Shown: positions 8,292 through 18,086 of the stretch, piece by piece
Position numbering within the stretch: position 1 is the first letter of the stretch
How the letters are laid out: every line of letters begins with the position of its first letter
Assembly (NCBI RefSeq): GCF_003288805.1
Contig: NZ_NHYK01000004.1
Coordinates: 1 to 64,000 of the forward strand
Length of the DNA: 64,000 bases
Direction: 5' to 3'
Source of the DNA: Helicobacter sp. 10-6591
Lineage (GTDB): Bacteria > Campylobacterota > Campylobacteria > Campylobacterales > Helicobacteraceae
The notes under the pieces: generated by a model
Seen by the model: the letters and a program-made list of their open reading frames with translations, nothing else
The model's database searches: none
What the model was told of the DNA's origin: nothing
Position numbers and translations under genes: made by a program

Positions 8292-9737
8292 TTAGGTATG
8301 GCTCTTTGCGATTTTTTCGATGGTTATACTGCTGGATCTGCCTTCGACAAAATCAAGCAATCGCACTTCTTTGGCATACAAACTGCCTGCAATCTGTTTG
8401 CCTTCGTAATCCTTGGCTTTGACCAAAATATCTGGGCTAAGGTATTTGATAAGCTCCTCTGGAGTATCCTCTGTAAAGATGATGACATAATCCACACATT
8501 CAAGACTTGCTAGCAAAAATGCCCTATCCTCTTGTGTGTTGATTGGGCGATTCTCTCCTTTTAATCTTGTAACTGAGTTATCAGAATTTAACCCTACTAT
8601 AAGAATGTCCCCAAGCTCGCGAGCTTGGGCTAGGTATTGTGCATGCCCACGATGCAGAATATCAAAGCAACCATTAGTAAAGACAATTTTTGCATTCTCA
8701 TTAGCAAGCTTTAAAGAATCTATAGCGTGTTTTACTTGCTGTTTGGTAGAAATTTTATGCGATTGGGCATGAGAGAGATGGGATATATTTGTATGCAGAT
8801 GTCTGTCTATCTCAAGATGTGTAGCCACTGTGCTTCCTATTTTACCTACGACTATGGCCGCTGCGGCATTTGCAAATTTGCTTGCTTTATAAATATCAAG
8901 TCCACAGCTTAGTGCAAATCCAAGCGCAGCAATCACTGTATCACCTGCTCCTGTGACATCATAAACCTCTTTTGCAAAGGTCGGAATCTTCGTGAGAGAT
9001 TTATCAATGACACCTATACCATCTTCACTGAGTGTGATAAGCGATATTTGGAGATTGCACATTTTTTTTAGTCGCAAACCTGCTACAAGCAGACTTGAAT
9101 CATCCGTGATTGGTATGCCTGTAGCCTCTGCAGCTTCTTTTTTATTAGGTGTGAGAAGTGTGGCTTTGTTGTATTTTGTGTAATCATTTCCCTTCGGGTC
9201 GCATAGCACAAGCTTATTTTCGCTACGCGCAAGAGTTATGATGTACTGGGTGAATTCTGTATCCAACAAACCTTTGTTGTAGTCTGAGATAATCACACAA
9301 TCAACTTCGGGCACCAAAAGCTCTAAATCTTGACGTACTTTTTGTAAAAATGTGTCTTTGACTTTTGTCTTACTTTCTCTATCTACGCGTAAAACCTGCT
9401 GGTGTGAGACAATCACGCGGCTTTTTTTGGTCGTGGGTCGAGAATCATCAACGAATATATGATCGACTTTTACATTCAAAGATTCTAAAGTGCTTACAAG
9501 CCACTTGCCATCTTTGTCATCGCCTATCACGCCACATACACTCACTTGTGCACCAAGTGCTATAAGGTTATTGACGACATTACAAGAACCACCGAGCCGA
9601 TTGCTCTCACTTCTGACATTCACTACTTGCACAGGTGCCTCAGGCGAGATTCTATCGCAATCACCCCATATATAATGATCAATCATCAAATCGCCTACTA
9701 CAAGTATCTTAGGGATTTTGTTCTCTAAACCAAACAT
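8292..9737 (-). CDS. hldE: Bifunctional heptose-7-P kinase / heptose-1-P adenylyltransferase HldE
   Basis: 481-aa fusion enzyme phosphorylating heptose 7-phosphate at C1 and later adenylylating heptose 1-phosphate to ADP-heptose. The N-terminal ribokinase-like domain (about 1-315) carries VTGAGDTVIAAL (261-272), and the C-terminal cytidylyltransferase-fold domain carries FTNGCFDILHRGH (353-365). ADP-heptose and heptose 1,7-bisphosphate from this pathway are also the ALPK1/TIFA-activating metabolites known from H. pylori. Ordinary full-length gene. Confidence 0.97.
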   Translation of the reverse strand: MFGLENKIPKILVVGDLMIDHYIWGDCDRISPEAPVQVVNVRSESNRLGGSCNVVNNLIALGAQVSVCGVIGDDKDGKWLVSTLESLNVKVDHIFVDDSRPTTKKSRVIVSHQQVLRVDRESKTKVKDTFLQKVRQDLELLVPEVDCVIISDYNKGLLDTEFTQYIITLARSENKLVLCDPKGNDYTKYNKATLLTPNKKEAAEATGIPITDDSSLLVAGLRLKKMCNLQISLITLSEDGIGVIDKSLTKIPTFAKEVYDVTGAGDTVIAALGFALSCGLDIYKASKFANAAAAIVVGKIGSTVATHLEIDRHLHTNISHLSHAQSHKISTKQQVKHAIDSLKLANENAKIVFTNGCFDILHRGHAQYLAQARELGDILIVGLNSDNSVTRLKGENRPINTQEDRAFLLASLECVDYVIIFTEDTPEELIKYLSPDILVKAKDYEGKQIAGSLYAKEVRLLDFVEGRSSSITIEKIAKSHT

Positions 9738-9757
9738 TACAGTTCCTTACATACCAT

Positions 9758-10756
9758 CTAGCAAAAGAGCTTTTGTTCAAAAATTCTGCGTATTTCTGGG
9801 ATATAGGCTTTGATACCATCTCTTAGACTAAAGCGTGGCGTATAGGAGAGAAACTCCTGGCTTAAACTAATATCTGCTTGGGTGTGTGTCTGGAAAAAAC
9901 TATAAGGATTCTTGATGTATTCCACTTCAAATCCACCAAGCTCATCTTTGAGTGCAGCAATCACATCATTAAAGCTAGAGCTTACGCCACTACCGACATT
10001 ATATATACCACTTTTTTGTGCTTCTATGGCTTTGATATTTGCTTGTATCACATCTTTGATATAGACGAAATCTCGCCTTTGTTCGCCAAACTCAAACAAG
10101 CGAACTTTTTTATATTCTAGTGCTTGTAAGCCAAGCTGCAAAATCATTGAAGCAGTTTTGCCTTTGAAGGTTTCATGAGGTCCAAAGACATTGAAATAGC
10201 GCAAGCCAATAATTGGAATCTTGGAATCTTTTGCTAATTCTTTCTGCGTGAAAATATCCATATTGAGTTTTGAATACCCATAAACATTTTCAGGTACTTC
10301 GGCAATACCTATGCGATTTGGCGCTGGGGTATTGCCATAAGTGCCAGCAGAGCTTGCATAAATAAGCATTGCATTTTGTTCTTTGGCAAGTTCATAGAGT
10401 TGTAAAAAAGCTTCGAAATTTGTCTGCATTACAAGATTTTGGTCTGTAGTGGTTGTATCAGAAATGGCTGCTTGGTGGAATATGTAGTCAAAATTATGAT
10501 TTTTGAGTTTGTGTAAATCCTTTGTGATGTCTCCTATGATAATCTCACCCCTAAAATCAAGTAGATTCTTAAAATGCCCTAAACTAGTAGGATTCCCACT
10601 TGGGAAAAGTGTGTTGTCTCGGAATTTATCAAACACATAAATATTGGCTAATGGATGGTGTTTTTGGAAATAAAGTGCGAGATTGCTACCAATAAAGCCT
10701 GCTCCACCTGTAATAAGAATATTTCTGTCTGCCAAATCATCATAGATATATTTCAA
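9758..10756 (-). CDS. hldD: ADP-L-glycero-D-manno-heptose 6-epimerase HldD
   Basis: 332-aa extended short-chain dehydrogenase converting ADP-D-glycero- to ADP-L-glycero-D-manno-heptose. It shows the NAD(P)-binding ILITGGAGFIGSNL (14-27), the YxxxK motif in YGYSKLNMD and RYFNVFGPHE. The start is TTG, set by an excellent Shine-Dalgarno (AAAGGAG six bases before). It sits between gmhB and hldE in one operon. Confidence 0.96.
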   Translation of the reverse strand: MKYIYDDLADRNILITGGAGFIGSNLALYFQKHHPLANIYVFDKFRDNTLFPSGNPTSLGHFKNLLDFRGEIIIGDITKDLHKLKNHNFDYIFHQAAISDTTTTDQNLVMQTNFEAFLQLYELAKEQNAMLIYASSAGTYGNTPAPNRIGIAEVPENVYGYSKLNMDIFTQKELAKDSKIPIIGLRYFNVFGPHETFKGKTASMILQLGLQALEYKKVRLFEFGEQRRDFVYIKDVIQANIKAIEAQKSGIYNVGSGVSSSFNDVIAALKDELGGFEVEYIKNPYSFFQTHTQADISLSQEFLSYTPRFSLRDGIKAYIPEIRRIFEQKLFC

Positions 10757-10767
10757 GGCTTGCTCCT

Positions 10768-11307
10768 TTAAAGTTGTAGGTTTCTAATTATAGCCCCGAT
10801 TTGTCCTAAGTTTTGGACTTGGTGGAGATTGGTGATGTTTGGTAGTTGCAAAGAGCAATCTTGCTTTGTGATAAAAAATTTTTGCGCGACATTGCCCTCT
10901 TGTGCGCATTGTATATCTGTGGGTTTATCGCCAATAAGCAGTGAGCGTGAGAGATCGATACGAAAATCATGTAGCGCAGATTCAATCATCCCACTTTGTG
11001 GTTTTCTGCATCTGCAGTTTTCCTCTGGTACATGGGGACAAAAGTAGATCCTATCAAAGCAAAAACCAAGCTTGAGATATATCTGCTCTTGCATGAATTT
11101 ATGCAGGAGCTCAACTTGCTCTTGTGTGTAATATCCTCTATTGATACCAGATTGGTTTGTAACCACAATAAGAAGGAATCCACGCTCTTTTAATAGCTCT
11201 AAGAGTGTGAAGATTCCCTCACAAAATAGAAAATCCTTTTTTTGATATACATAGCCTTTGTCAATGTTTATGACACCATCTCTGTCAAAAAATGCGCATT
11301 TTTGCAT
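10768..11307 (-). CDS. gmhB: D,D-heptose 1,7-bisphosphate phosphatase GmhB
   Basis: 179-aa HAD-superfamily phosphatase removing the C7 phosphate before adenylylation. The catalytic loop is FFDRDGVIN (residues 7-15). The family's zinc-binding signature is present as CPHVPEENCRCRKP. It starts 4 bases after the corC-like gene and ends 11 bases before hldD, so it belongs to the heptose operon. Confidence 0.95.
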   Translation of the reverse strand: MQKCAFFDRDGVINIDKGYVYQKKDFLFCEGIFTLLELLKERGFLLIVVTNQSGINRGYYTQEQVELLHKFMQEQIYLKLGFCFDRIYFCPHVPEENCRCRKPQSGMIESALHDFRIDLSRSLLIGDKPTDIQCAQEGNVAQKFFITKQDCSLQLPNITNLHQVQNLGQIGAIIRNLQL

Positions 11308-11310
11308 GGC

Positions 11311-12645
11311 TTAAGCTTGTTGAGGATTCTCAGATTCTAAGGGAGCAGTTTTTGTGATTTTGAGCTTATTTATTCGCGTATTATCCATTTCTAATATCTT
11401 GAATTCATACTCTTGCACTTGACAAGTATCATCGACTTCAGGCAAGCGTCCAAGTAGTCCAAGCACATAGCCACCGATTGTTATATGATCATTTGTGTCT
11501 GTAAACTCAATGCCTAAGAGATCTTGTACGCTTTCAATACCAAGCTTTCCATTCACTTCATAGCTGTTTTCAGAGAGTTGTTTGTATTCGGCGATTTTGA
11601 GATCGTGTTCATCGGAAATATCGCCCATAATCTCTTCGATAATATCCTCCATTGTGAGCAAGCCCGAAGTCCCGCCATACTCATCAATGACTAATGCCGT
11701 GTGGATTTGTTGGCGCTTCATAGTCGTGAGGATTTCAGAGATATGCGCAGATTCTGGGACGATAATCATCTTGCGTACAAGAGAGAGAAGATCGCATTCT
11801 TGATTCTTTGTAAAACTTCCAAGCAAGTCACGGATATGCAACATACCTAGAATATTGTCCTTAGAATCTTTGTAGTAGGGATAGCGGGTGTGGTTTGTCT
11901 CTAGGATAATCTTGAGATTCTCCTCATAGCTATTTTCGGCACACAGACAAATCATATCTTTTCGTGGGGTCATGATCTCTTTGGCAAGAATGTCTGAGAA
12001 ATCCACAGCATTTTTGATAATTTCACCCTCAATCAAATCTATATATCCACCCTTGAGGCTCTCGCCTACAATGATTTTTAGCTCTTCATCAGAGTGCGCT
12101 AGTTCGCTTTCTTTTGTCTCCTTGATTTTAAGAAGTCGTAGGAAAAATGCCGCGAGCAAATCAAAAAAATGGATGAATGGATAGAAAGTAAGCCAAAAAT
12201 AATACAGTGGCTTTGCGACAAAAAGCACCATAGATTCTGTCTTGGCAATCGCAATGGACTTTGGCACAAGCTCACCTAGCACAACATGCAAGAGTGTGAC
12301 AAAGACAAAAGATATTGTGATAGAGATAATCTGTATAAGTGCATTATGCTCATCAAATAAGAATCCAAGCGAGTACGAAATAACGCGTCCCACGCCATCT
12401 TGACTGATCCAACCAAGTGCAAGTGAGGCCAGAGTGATGCCAAGCTGTGTAGCGCTAAGATAAGTATCAAGAGAGTTTGTGATTTTGAGGGCTAAAGTGG
12501 CGTTTTTCACACCATTTTTTGAAAGTTCTTCAAGTCTGGATTTTCTGACTTTGACAATTGCAAATTCACTGACGACAAAAAAAGCATTTACAAAAACCAA
12601 AAACAATGCTAGAAGGAATAAAAATCCCGAATGGTAGGGGTCCAA
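11311..12645 (-). CDS. CorC/HlyC-type transporter protein (DUF21-CBS-CorC_HlyC)
   Basis: 444-aa inner-membrane protein of the CNNM/CorC family, often annotated as haemolysin; linked in other bacteria to Mg2+/Co2+ handling. It has an N-terminal DUF21 membrane domain (about 1-190, starting [20 protein letters not shown]), two CBS domains (about 205-335, with [10 protein letters not shown] and [20 protein letters not shown]) and a C-terminal CorC_HlyC domain (about 350-430). The start is TTG with AAGGAG upstream. It is next to a PiT-type permease, as in H. pylori. Confidence 0.92.
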   Translation of the reverse strand: MDPYHSGFLFLLALFLVFVNAFFVVSEFAIVKVRKSRLEELSKNGVKNATLALKITNSLDTYLSATQLGITLASLALGWISQDGVGRVISYSLGFLFDEHNALIQIISITISFVFVTLLHVVLGELVPKSIAIAKTESMVLFVAKPLYYFWLTFYPFIHFFDLLAAFFLRLLKIKETKESELAHSDEELKIIVGESLKGGYIDLIEGEIIKNAVDFSDILAKEIMTPRKDMICLCAENSYEENLKIILETNHTRYPYYKDSKDNILGMLHIRDLLGSFTKNQECDLLSLVRKMIIVPESAHISEILTTMKRQQIHTALVIDEYGGTSGLLTMEDIIEEIMGDISDEHDLKIAEYKQLSENSYEVNGKLGIESVQDLLGIEFTDTNDHITIGGYVLGLLGRLPEVDDTCQVQEYEFKILEMDNTRINKLKITKTAPLESENPQQA

Positions 12646-12702
12646 ATACGCTCCTTAAGAATTTTATAAAACGCGCAATTGTAGCGAATCTTTTGGTGAG
12701 CG

Positions 12703-14286
12703 CTAAATTGACAGCTCAAAACTCATAGCGATGAAACAAGCGACTGCACCAAGAAGTGCTGATACAGGAACAGTAATAAGCCAAGAGGCGATGATTTTAT
12801 TGATTGTGCTGCGTTTGACAAGCTCGTTTTTATAGACTTTTTTGAGATTCTTTTTTTCTTTTTTGCTGAACTGGAGAGTTTGGCTTGCCTTGTTGTGTTT
12901 GAGTGTTTTGAGAATCTCGCCTTTTTGTCTGATATCTGCCTTGTTAAAACGCGCTAGGAATTGTTCCACTTCTAGAGAATCTTTGCCTCTGTGAGCATCG
13001 ATTATGGCTTGCTCCATCTCGTAGTACTTTTTCTTGAGATATTCTCGAAAGAAGCCAATGCCAAAAATTGCACCAATTGTAATATGCGTAGAGCTTACAG
13101 GCAAGCCGAGTTGCGAAGCGATAAGCACAGTGATTGCTGCGCTCATTGCTACACAAAATGCTCTTATCTTATCAAGCTCTGTGATCTCATTGCCTACCGT
13201 TTTGATTAACCTAGGTCCATAGAGCGCAAGCCCTATTGCAATCCCAAGTCCGCCAATAAGCAGTACCCAAAATGGAACCTCAGCTTTGTTCTGGAAAACA
13301 ACCGCGCCTGCTGTGCTTAATTCTTGATTGATTGCAGCTAGTGGTCCTATAGCGTTTGAGACATCATTGGCACCATGCGCAAAGCTTAGCATTGCTGCGG
13401 CAAAAATGAGTGGCAAAGTAAAGAGTGTACCAATATCCTCTTTTGTGTTTGAGAGGGTCTGTATCTTTTTAGCAACCAATGGACGCGCGATAAGATAGAC
13501 CAGCACACCTGTAAGAAGTGCGACAAAAAATGCTATTTCAAAGCTTATTGGCAATACGCGTTTCAATCCTTTCATACTCATATACAATACAAATGCCCAT
13601 GACATAGTTGCTATAAGTATAGGGATCATAGTCTTTGCAGCCTTTTGTTTGTTGTCTTTGTAAGTAATTGTGTATTTGATAAGTACCAAAAAGCATACAG
13701 CTATAATCCCTCCTAGCACAGGCGATATTATCCAGCTTGATGCAATCTTGCCAAGCTCTATCCAGTTTATCACTTCAATCCCTCCAGCCACAATTCCTGC
13801 GCCCAAGATTCCGCCCACAAGCGAATGTGTCGTAGAAACAGGTGCACCAAGTAAAGTGGCCAAATGCAGCCAAAGTGCAGAAGCTAGAAGCGCGCCTAAC
13901 ATCACGCAGATAAATGTTTTGGAATCTTGTACGCTCTCAGGCGCGATGATTCCAGACTTGATAGTATCTACCACATCAGCTCCTGCGATGATTGCTCCAA
14001 GTGCTTCAAAAATCGCGGCAATTGCTATTGCACCAAGTAGCGTAATGGCTTTTGAGCCAACAGCTGGTCCTACATTGTTTGCTACATCATTTGCACCGAC
14101 ATTCATTGCCATATACGCACCAATGACTGCAGAAAATACCAGTACCAGTACATTTTCCCGCGCGCCAAATGCCACTGCTATGATTGAGACGACAATAAAA
14201 AACATCAAGACGATGCTAATTTTTGTGCTATCGCTAAGATTATTTTGGTTTGCTTTTTCTATGCGTTTGATAATTTTAATATCCAT
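12703..14286 (-). CDS. pit: PiT-family inorganic phosphate permease
   Basis: 527-aa inner-membrane phosphate transporter with the internal duplication typical of PiT: GANDVANNVGPAVGSK near the N-terminus and GANDVSNAIGPLAAI in the second half, plus paired STTHSLVG and SSTHITIG segments. A charged cytoplasmic loop (about 395-480, rich in Lys/Glu) separates the last helices. It is transcribed in the same direction as the phosphonate operon upstream, but about 100 bases separate them. Confidence 0.95.
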   Translation of the reverse strand: MDIKIIKRIEKANQNNLSDSTKISIVLMFFIVVSIIAVAFGARENVLVLVFSAVIGAYMAMNVGANDVANNVGPAVGSKAITLLGAIAIAAIFEALGAIIAGADVVDTIKSGIIAPESVQDSKTFICVMLGALLASALWLHLATLLGAPVSTTHSLVGGILGAGIVAGGIEVINWIELGKIASSWIISPVLGGIIAVCFLVLIKYTITYKDNKQKAAKTMIPILIATMSWAFVLYMSMKGLKRVLPISFEIAFFVALLTGVLVYLIARPLVAKKIQTLSNTKEDIGTLFTLPLIFAAAMLSFAHGANDVSNAIGPLAAINQELSTAGAVVFQNKAEVPFWVLLIGGLGIAIGLALYGPRLIKTVGNEITELDKIRAFCVAMSAAITVLIASQLGLPVSSTHITIGAIFGIGFFREYLKKKYYEMEQAIIDAHRGKDSLEVEQFLARFNKADIRQKGEILKTLKHNKASQTLQFSKKEKKNLKKVYKNELVKRSTINKIIASWLITVPVSALLGAVACFIAMSFELSI

Positions 14287-14385
14287 GTGGGCTGCCTCAG
14301 TAGAATGCTTTTATCATACCCTAACTTTCTAATGCCAATAAATCCTAGAAAAGAATTCTATCCCACGATACAGGCTCTTTAAGCC

Positions 14386-15438
14386 TTATGATATAAAGTC
14401 TTTGAGTACTCGTAGAAAGCCTGCAATATCATTTGGAGTAATAGCACCAATATTTGCTATGCGAAACATATGGAGTCCTGCAATTTTTCCCGGATATATC
14501 GTATAGCCGTATTTTTTACAGTGTGCGTGCAGGCAGTGAAAATCTATGGAATCAGGTAGTGCAATAGCAGTGATAATCACACCAAAAGAATCTTTGGGAT
14601 AAATCTCAAAGCCAAGATCTTGCAAGCCTTGACGTAAAAGTGTATTGTTTGCCTTGTAGCGTTCAAATCGTCTCTTTAATCCCTCGTTTTTTAGCTCAAT
14701 AATTGCTTGATTGAGTGCATAGAGTGTTTGCACAGGAGGGGTAAATCGCATTTGGAGGGTTGATTTGAAATACTCATATTCTGCTTTGAGATTGAGATAG
14801 AGGCTTTTTGCATTACCTGCTTCCAAGATATTTGCTTCATTGGCAATCACGAAGCTCACTCCCGGCATACCTTGGATGTTTTTGTTGCTCGAAGCGATGA
14901 TGAAATCCACTTCATCTAGGCTTATTTCATAGCAGGCATAGCTACTCATACAATCAGCAATCACTTTTGCGCCTATTTCTTTGGCGATGCGACTGATAGC
15001 GCTTATATCATTCAAAAGCCCGCTGGTTGTCTCGCTATGGATGAGCGCTATAAAATCTGGCCTCTCTCTTAGAAGAAATTCTCTTATAGAGTTTATATCA
15101 AGTGGCTGCAAAAAGTCGGATTTGAAGCTTACAAAATTCAGCCCATGAACAGAGGCTATTTCCTCCATACGCTGACCATATGCACCATTGACTATAATGG
15201 CTAGCTTGTGGGTTTCTCTGAGCGCTGAGCTTATCGCGCATTCTACTGCCAAAGTCCCGCTTCCGCTCAAAAGCACGGCTTTTGGGTTTTCCCCTCCTTG
15301 CACAAACTCTAGCAGACCATTTGCTATAGATTCCATAACCTCGCCAAATTCTTTTTCTCTAGGGCAGATATCCTCTACTACTTGGGCAAGCTTCACGCTT
15401 AGAGTGGTGTTGGCAGGTCCGGGATTAAGCAGTGTCAT
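14386..15438 (-). CDS. 2-Aminoethylphosphonate aminotransferase (phosphonoacetaldehyde to AEP)
   Basis: 350-aa class V PLP aminotransferase of the PhnW/AepZ type. Marks: LNPGPANTT (4-12), SGSGTLAVE (58-66), HSETTSG (134-140), ADCMSSY (161-167) and the PLP lysine in SSNKNIQG (K186). With PEP mutase and phosphonopyruvate decarboxylase in the same operon the biosynthetic direction is favoured: phosphonoacetaldehyde plus an amino donor gives 2-aminoethylphosphonate. Its start overlaps the PntC gene by 14 bases; it is the last gene of the operon. Confidence 0.92.
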   Translation of the reverse strand: MTLLNPGPANTTLSVKLAQVVEDICPREKEFGEVMESIANGLLEFVQGGENPKAVLLSGSGTLAVECAISSALRETHKLAIIVNGAYGQRMEEIASVHGLNFVSFKSDFLQPLDINSIREFLLRERPDFIALIHSETTSGLLNDISAISRIAKEIGAKVIADCMSSYACYEISLDEVDFIIASSNKNIQGMPGVSFVIANEANILEAGNAKSLYLNLKAEYEYFKSTLQMRFTPPVQTLYALNQAIIELKNEGLKRRFERYKANNTLLRQGLQDLGFEIYPKDSFGVIITAIALPDSIDFHCLHAHCKKYGYTIYPGKIAGLHMFRIANIGAITPNDIAGFLRVLKDFIS

Positions 15439-16165
15439 TGTGATTCCTTATCTTGGGATGTGGGAGTGTTAAATCCTTGTCATCTAGCTTTGGGATAATG
15501 CTTTTCTGGGCGCGGATTTTATGCTCTAAGCAGTCTATTTCACACCACAGAAGATCTTTGGCTATAAGTACATAGAATCCTTTGAGTAGATATTCATAAT
15601 CCAGAGCATTTTCAAACTCTAGGTTCTGGAAGCTTGTAAGTGATATTTTGCTTATACCTACAAGCTCAGCATCTAGAGAATCCAGCTGCTTTGGATTCTT
15701 AGAGAGGTTATAAAGTCTTGAGTTTCTTATCTCTAAAAACACTTCATCGCCGCTTTGGGTGAAAGTGCTTGCAAGAATCACATCAGATTCTTTGGAATTT
15801 AGCAGAAGTTCTAATGCCCTACTTTCATACAGCAAGTCAGATTCTAAAAGCAAGAAATCATCATCAATCATATTTTTGAGGCAAGAGAGTGTGTGGGAGC
15901 TTCCTGTTGATTGGAACTGCTCATTTTTGCAAGTGATGATGTGGTAGCCTTTTTTATTGAGCTTGGAAGCGAGATCTTGGTATGCCTTACTTTCAAAACC
16001 TGTGCCTATGATTATCTTTTGTATGCCAGCTTTTTGTAGTAGTGCAATACTTCGCTCTATAAGACTTGTCTTTAGTCCTTCAGGTTGTAAGAATCCCTTG
16101 GGCAGATTTCCATTTAGTCCTTTCAGTCTGCTTCCAAGTCCGGCAGCTAGAATCACGGCTATCAT
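15425..16165 (-). CDS. pntC: CTP:phosphonate cytidylyltransferase, PntC type
   Basis: 246-aa nucleotidyltransferase with the N-terminal signature AAGLGSRL then NLPKG (residues 7-22) and a core with LLESDLLYE. The sequence resembles LicC/PntC-type enzymes, and its place between AEP transaminase and the rest of the phosphonate genes supports PntC: CTP plus AEP gives CMP-AEP for transfer to a glycan or lipid. The start overlaps the methyltransferase stop (ATGA) and the end overlaps the transaminase start. A sugar-1-phosphate substrate cannot be excluded from sequence alone. Confidence 0.85.
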   Translation of the reverse strand: MIAVILAAGLGSRLKGLNGNLPKGFLQPEGLKTSLIERSIALLQKAGIQKIIIGTGFESKAYQDLASKLNKKGYHIITCKNEQFQSTGSSHTLSCLKNMIDDDFLLLESDLLYESRALELLLNSKESDVILASTFTQSGDEVFLEIRNSRLYNLSKNPKQLDSLDAELVGISKISLTSFQNLEFENALDYEYLLKGFYVLIAKDLLWCEIDCLEHKIRAQKSIIPKLDDKDLTLPHPKIRNHNDTA

Positions 16166-16916
16166 TTATCTTTCCACATCACGCAGTTAAATCGAAAATG
16201 GGAGTTGTGATAGCCTGCAATGTTTTGGTCTTGTATCTCGCACTTAAGATTGTGCATTTTTGCAATCTCTTGGAAAAAGGATTTCTCATAATACAAATGC
16301 GCCAGTTGGCCATAGAGCCTTTTGTATTCAGATTCTCCGTAAGCTTCAATCTTATAGGCTATATCTTGCTCTTGTTTCTTTGAATCTAAAATGTCCAAAA
16401 ACAGCACTTTCTTTCTTGCTTTCTCTATCATCTTCGTAATGACCCTTCTTGCATACGCAAGATTCTCAAAATAGTGGAACACCGAAAAAGAAGCCACACA
16501 ATCATATTGTGGTGCCGTGGGTAAGTCTTGGGCTTGGAGCTTAGTAATATCTGCATTTGGCAAAAGGCTTTGCGCAATAGCGCAGAGATTTTTTGCATAG
16601 TCGATTCCACCAATGTGTAATATCCCCCCCCATTTTTTGTGTTTTTCTCCAAACTCATCGCATACAAAAACGCCCCAGCACCACATCCCACCTCATATAA
16701 GCTCTCACAATCCTCCAGTTTGGCCCACTCAAATACTCTGCGGATAAAGTCGCGATAGTTTTGCACATTTAAGCCACTAGAATCAAAGCCTGCGAGCACA
16801 AAGAGCTGCTTTAAGATTCCATCTGGTGCTAAGTGTGTGTCAAGCTGCGAGCTTTTGTTCTCCCAAATCTGCTTCCAAGTGCAAATCTGCTTTGAAATCT
16901 TTGTAGTGTCTTGCAT
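16162..16916 (-). CDS. SAM-dependent methyltransferase, phase-variable, out of frame here
   Basis: Class I methyltransferase interrupted at a C8 tract on the plus strand (G8 in the gene, 16624-16631). The 5' part from ATG 16916 encodes motif I (LYEVGCGAGAFLYAM) and after the tract runs out of frame to a stop at 16428. The 3' part (GGIDYAKNLCAIAQSLLP, FSVFHYFENL) continues in another frame to 16162. A G9 or G6 tract would join them into one 251-aa protein. It lies between decarboxylase and PntC genes, so methylation of the AEP amine or of the glycan is a reasonable but unproven guess. Confidence 0.85.
16624..16631. repeat. Poly-C8/G8 tract in the methyltransferase gene
   Basis: Mononucleotide tract inside a coding sequence exactly at the frame break; G9 (or G6) would restore the frame. 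Confidence 0.9.
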
Positions 16917-16928
16917 TTTTACTCCTTA

Positions 16929-18074
16929 TTAATCTTTGCTAAGAAAGTTTTGTAGCCTCAGTGCCACTTCTTGTGGCGTGATTTTTGGCCTGCCAAGATT
17001 TGGCTTGCTACCTTTTGCAATGCGCAAATACACGAAACTTGCCCCGCCGCTTTTGCGCGTTAAAAATTCTTTGAGTGCTGCTTCAAACGCCTCTAGATTC
17101 TGCGCATAGCTTACAAACTCATAGCCACAAGACTTGGCGATATGATAAAACTCCACAAATGGCGAAAGATTGAACTGTCCGCCTGTGCTATCGTGGCTTT
17201 GGTTGTCTAAGAGTATGTGGCAGAAATTTCCTAGATTGCGCTCTTTTGCATAGTAGGCATTCGTGCTTAAAGTGCCAAGCCGCATAAGCAGTGCAGAATC
17301 TCCATCGACACAAAGGACTTTCTTTTGGCTTTTTAAAGCGATACCAAGACCTAGCGCACTTACACAGCCCATAGACCCTACCATATAAAGTTGGTTTGCT
17401 GTATCGCCTATCTCATACAGCTCACGTCCGCATTTGCCCGTAGTAGCAAGCAAAAGAGCAGAGTGGCTGAATGCAAGAGAATGGAGAATCTCTAGCGCAT
17501 TTATTCTTGTGGGCAGGCCTGATTCTATCTTGTGCGCTTGAGTTAGCTCTACTTTTGAGAAAGTCTGGGATTTGACGACAAAGAAGAAGCTTTTCCCACT
17601 TTGGAGAATCTTTTTTGCCTTTAATATCTGCTCTTTTGCGCCTTGCATTTGGGAATCTAATACTTCACAAGCAATCTCACATACAGTAAGGAGCTTGTTT
17701 GTGATCACGCCTAGCAATTCATGCTGTGGCTCATCAGTATTTTTCCCATTTTCATCTCTTTGCCCTCTGAGTGAGACAAAGCCAAGAATAGGAATCTTAA
17801 AGGTGTGGTTGAGCGAAGTGAGTGGAGAGAGGGCATTGCTTAGTCCGGAGTTTTGCATAAGCACGACGCCAAAGCGAGAATCTACCTTAGAGGCATTGAC
17901 AAGAGTTATTCCAGATGCTATGGCTACTGCTTCACCTTCATTGTTTGCCATGATAAAGCGCTTGGCATTTATTGCGTAGTTGATAAGTGGTGCGAGATAA
18001 GAGCAAGGTACGCCACTAAAGTCTTTAAAGCCAGATTCTGCTAAAAGTACTCCAAAGGTATTAGTATCAAGCAT
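16929..18074 (-). CDS. Phosphonopyruvate decarboxylase
   Basis: 381-aa thiamine-diphosphate enzyme that decarboxylates phosphonopyruvate to phosphonoacetaldehyde, the step that makes PEP mutase thermodynamically useful. It shows the ThDP activating Glu in MANNEGEAVA (about 42-51), ATTGKCGRELYE, and the ThDP/Mg motif DGDSALLMRLG followed by N. Length fits the single-chain bacterial enzymes. It lies 12 bases after the PEP mutase fusion gene. Confidence 0.95.
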   Translation of the reverse strand: MLDTNTFGVLLAESGFKDFSGVPCSYLAPLINYAINAKRFIMANNEGEAVAIASGITLVNASKVDSRFGVVLMQNSGLSNALSPLTSLNHTFKIPILGFVSLRGQRDENGKNTDEPQHELLGVITNKLLTVCEIACEVLDSQMQGAKEQILKAKKILQSGKSFFFVVKSQTFSKVELTQAHKIESGLPTRINALEILHSLAFSHSALLLATTGKCGRELYEIGDTANQLYMVGSMGCVSALGLGIALKSQKKVLCVDGDSALLMRLGTLSTNAYYAKERNLGNFCHILLDNQSHDSTGGQFNLSPFVEFYHIAKSCGYEFVSYAQNLEAFEAALKEFLTRKSGGASFVYLRIAKGSKPNLGRPKITPQEVALRLQNFLSKD

Positions 18075-18086
18075 AGGATTCCTTAG

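Noticed and set aside
14372-14386. AGGCT-CTTTA-AGCCT hairpin at the end of the phosphonate operon
   Set aside because: Only five base pairs, no T-run, and it overlaps the stop codon; too weak to call a terminator.
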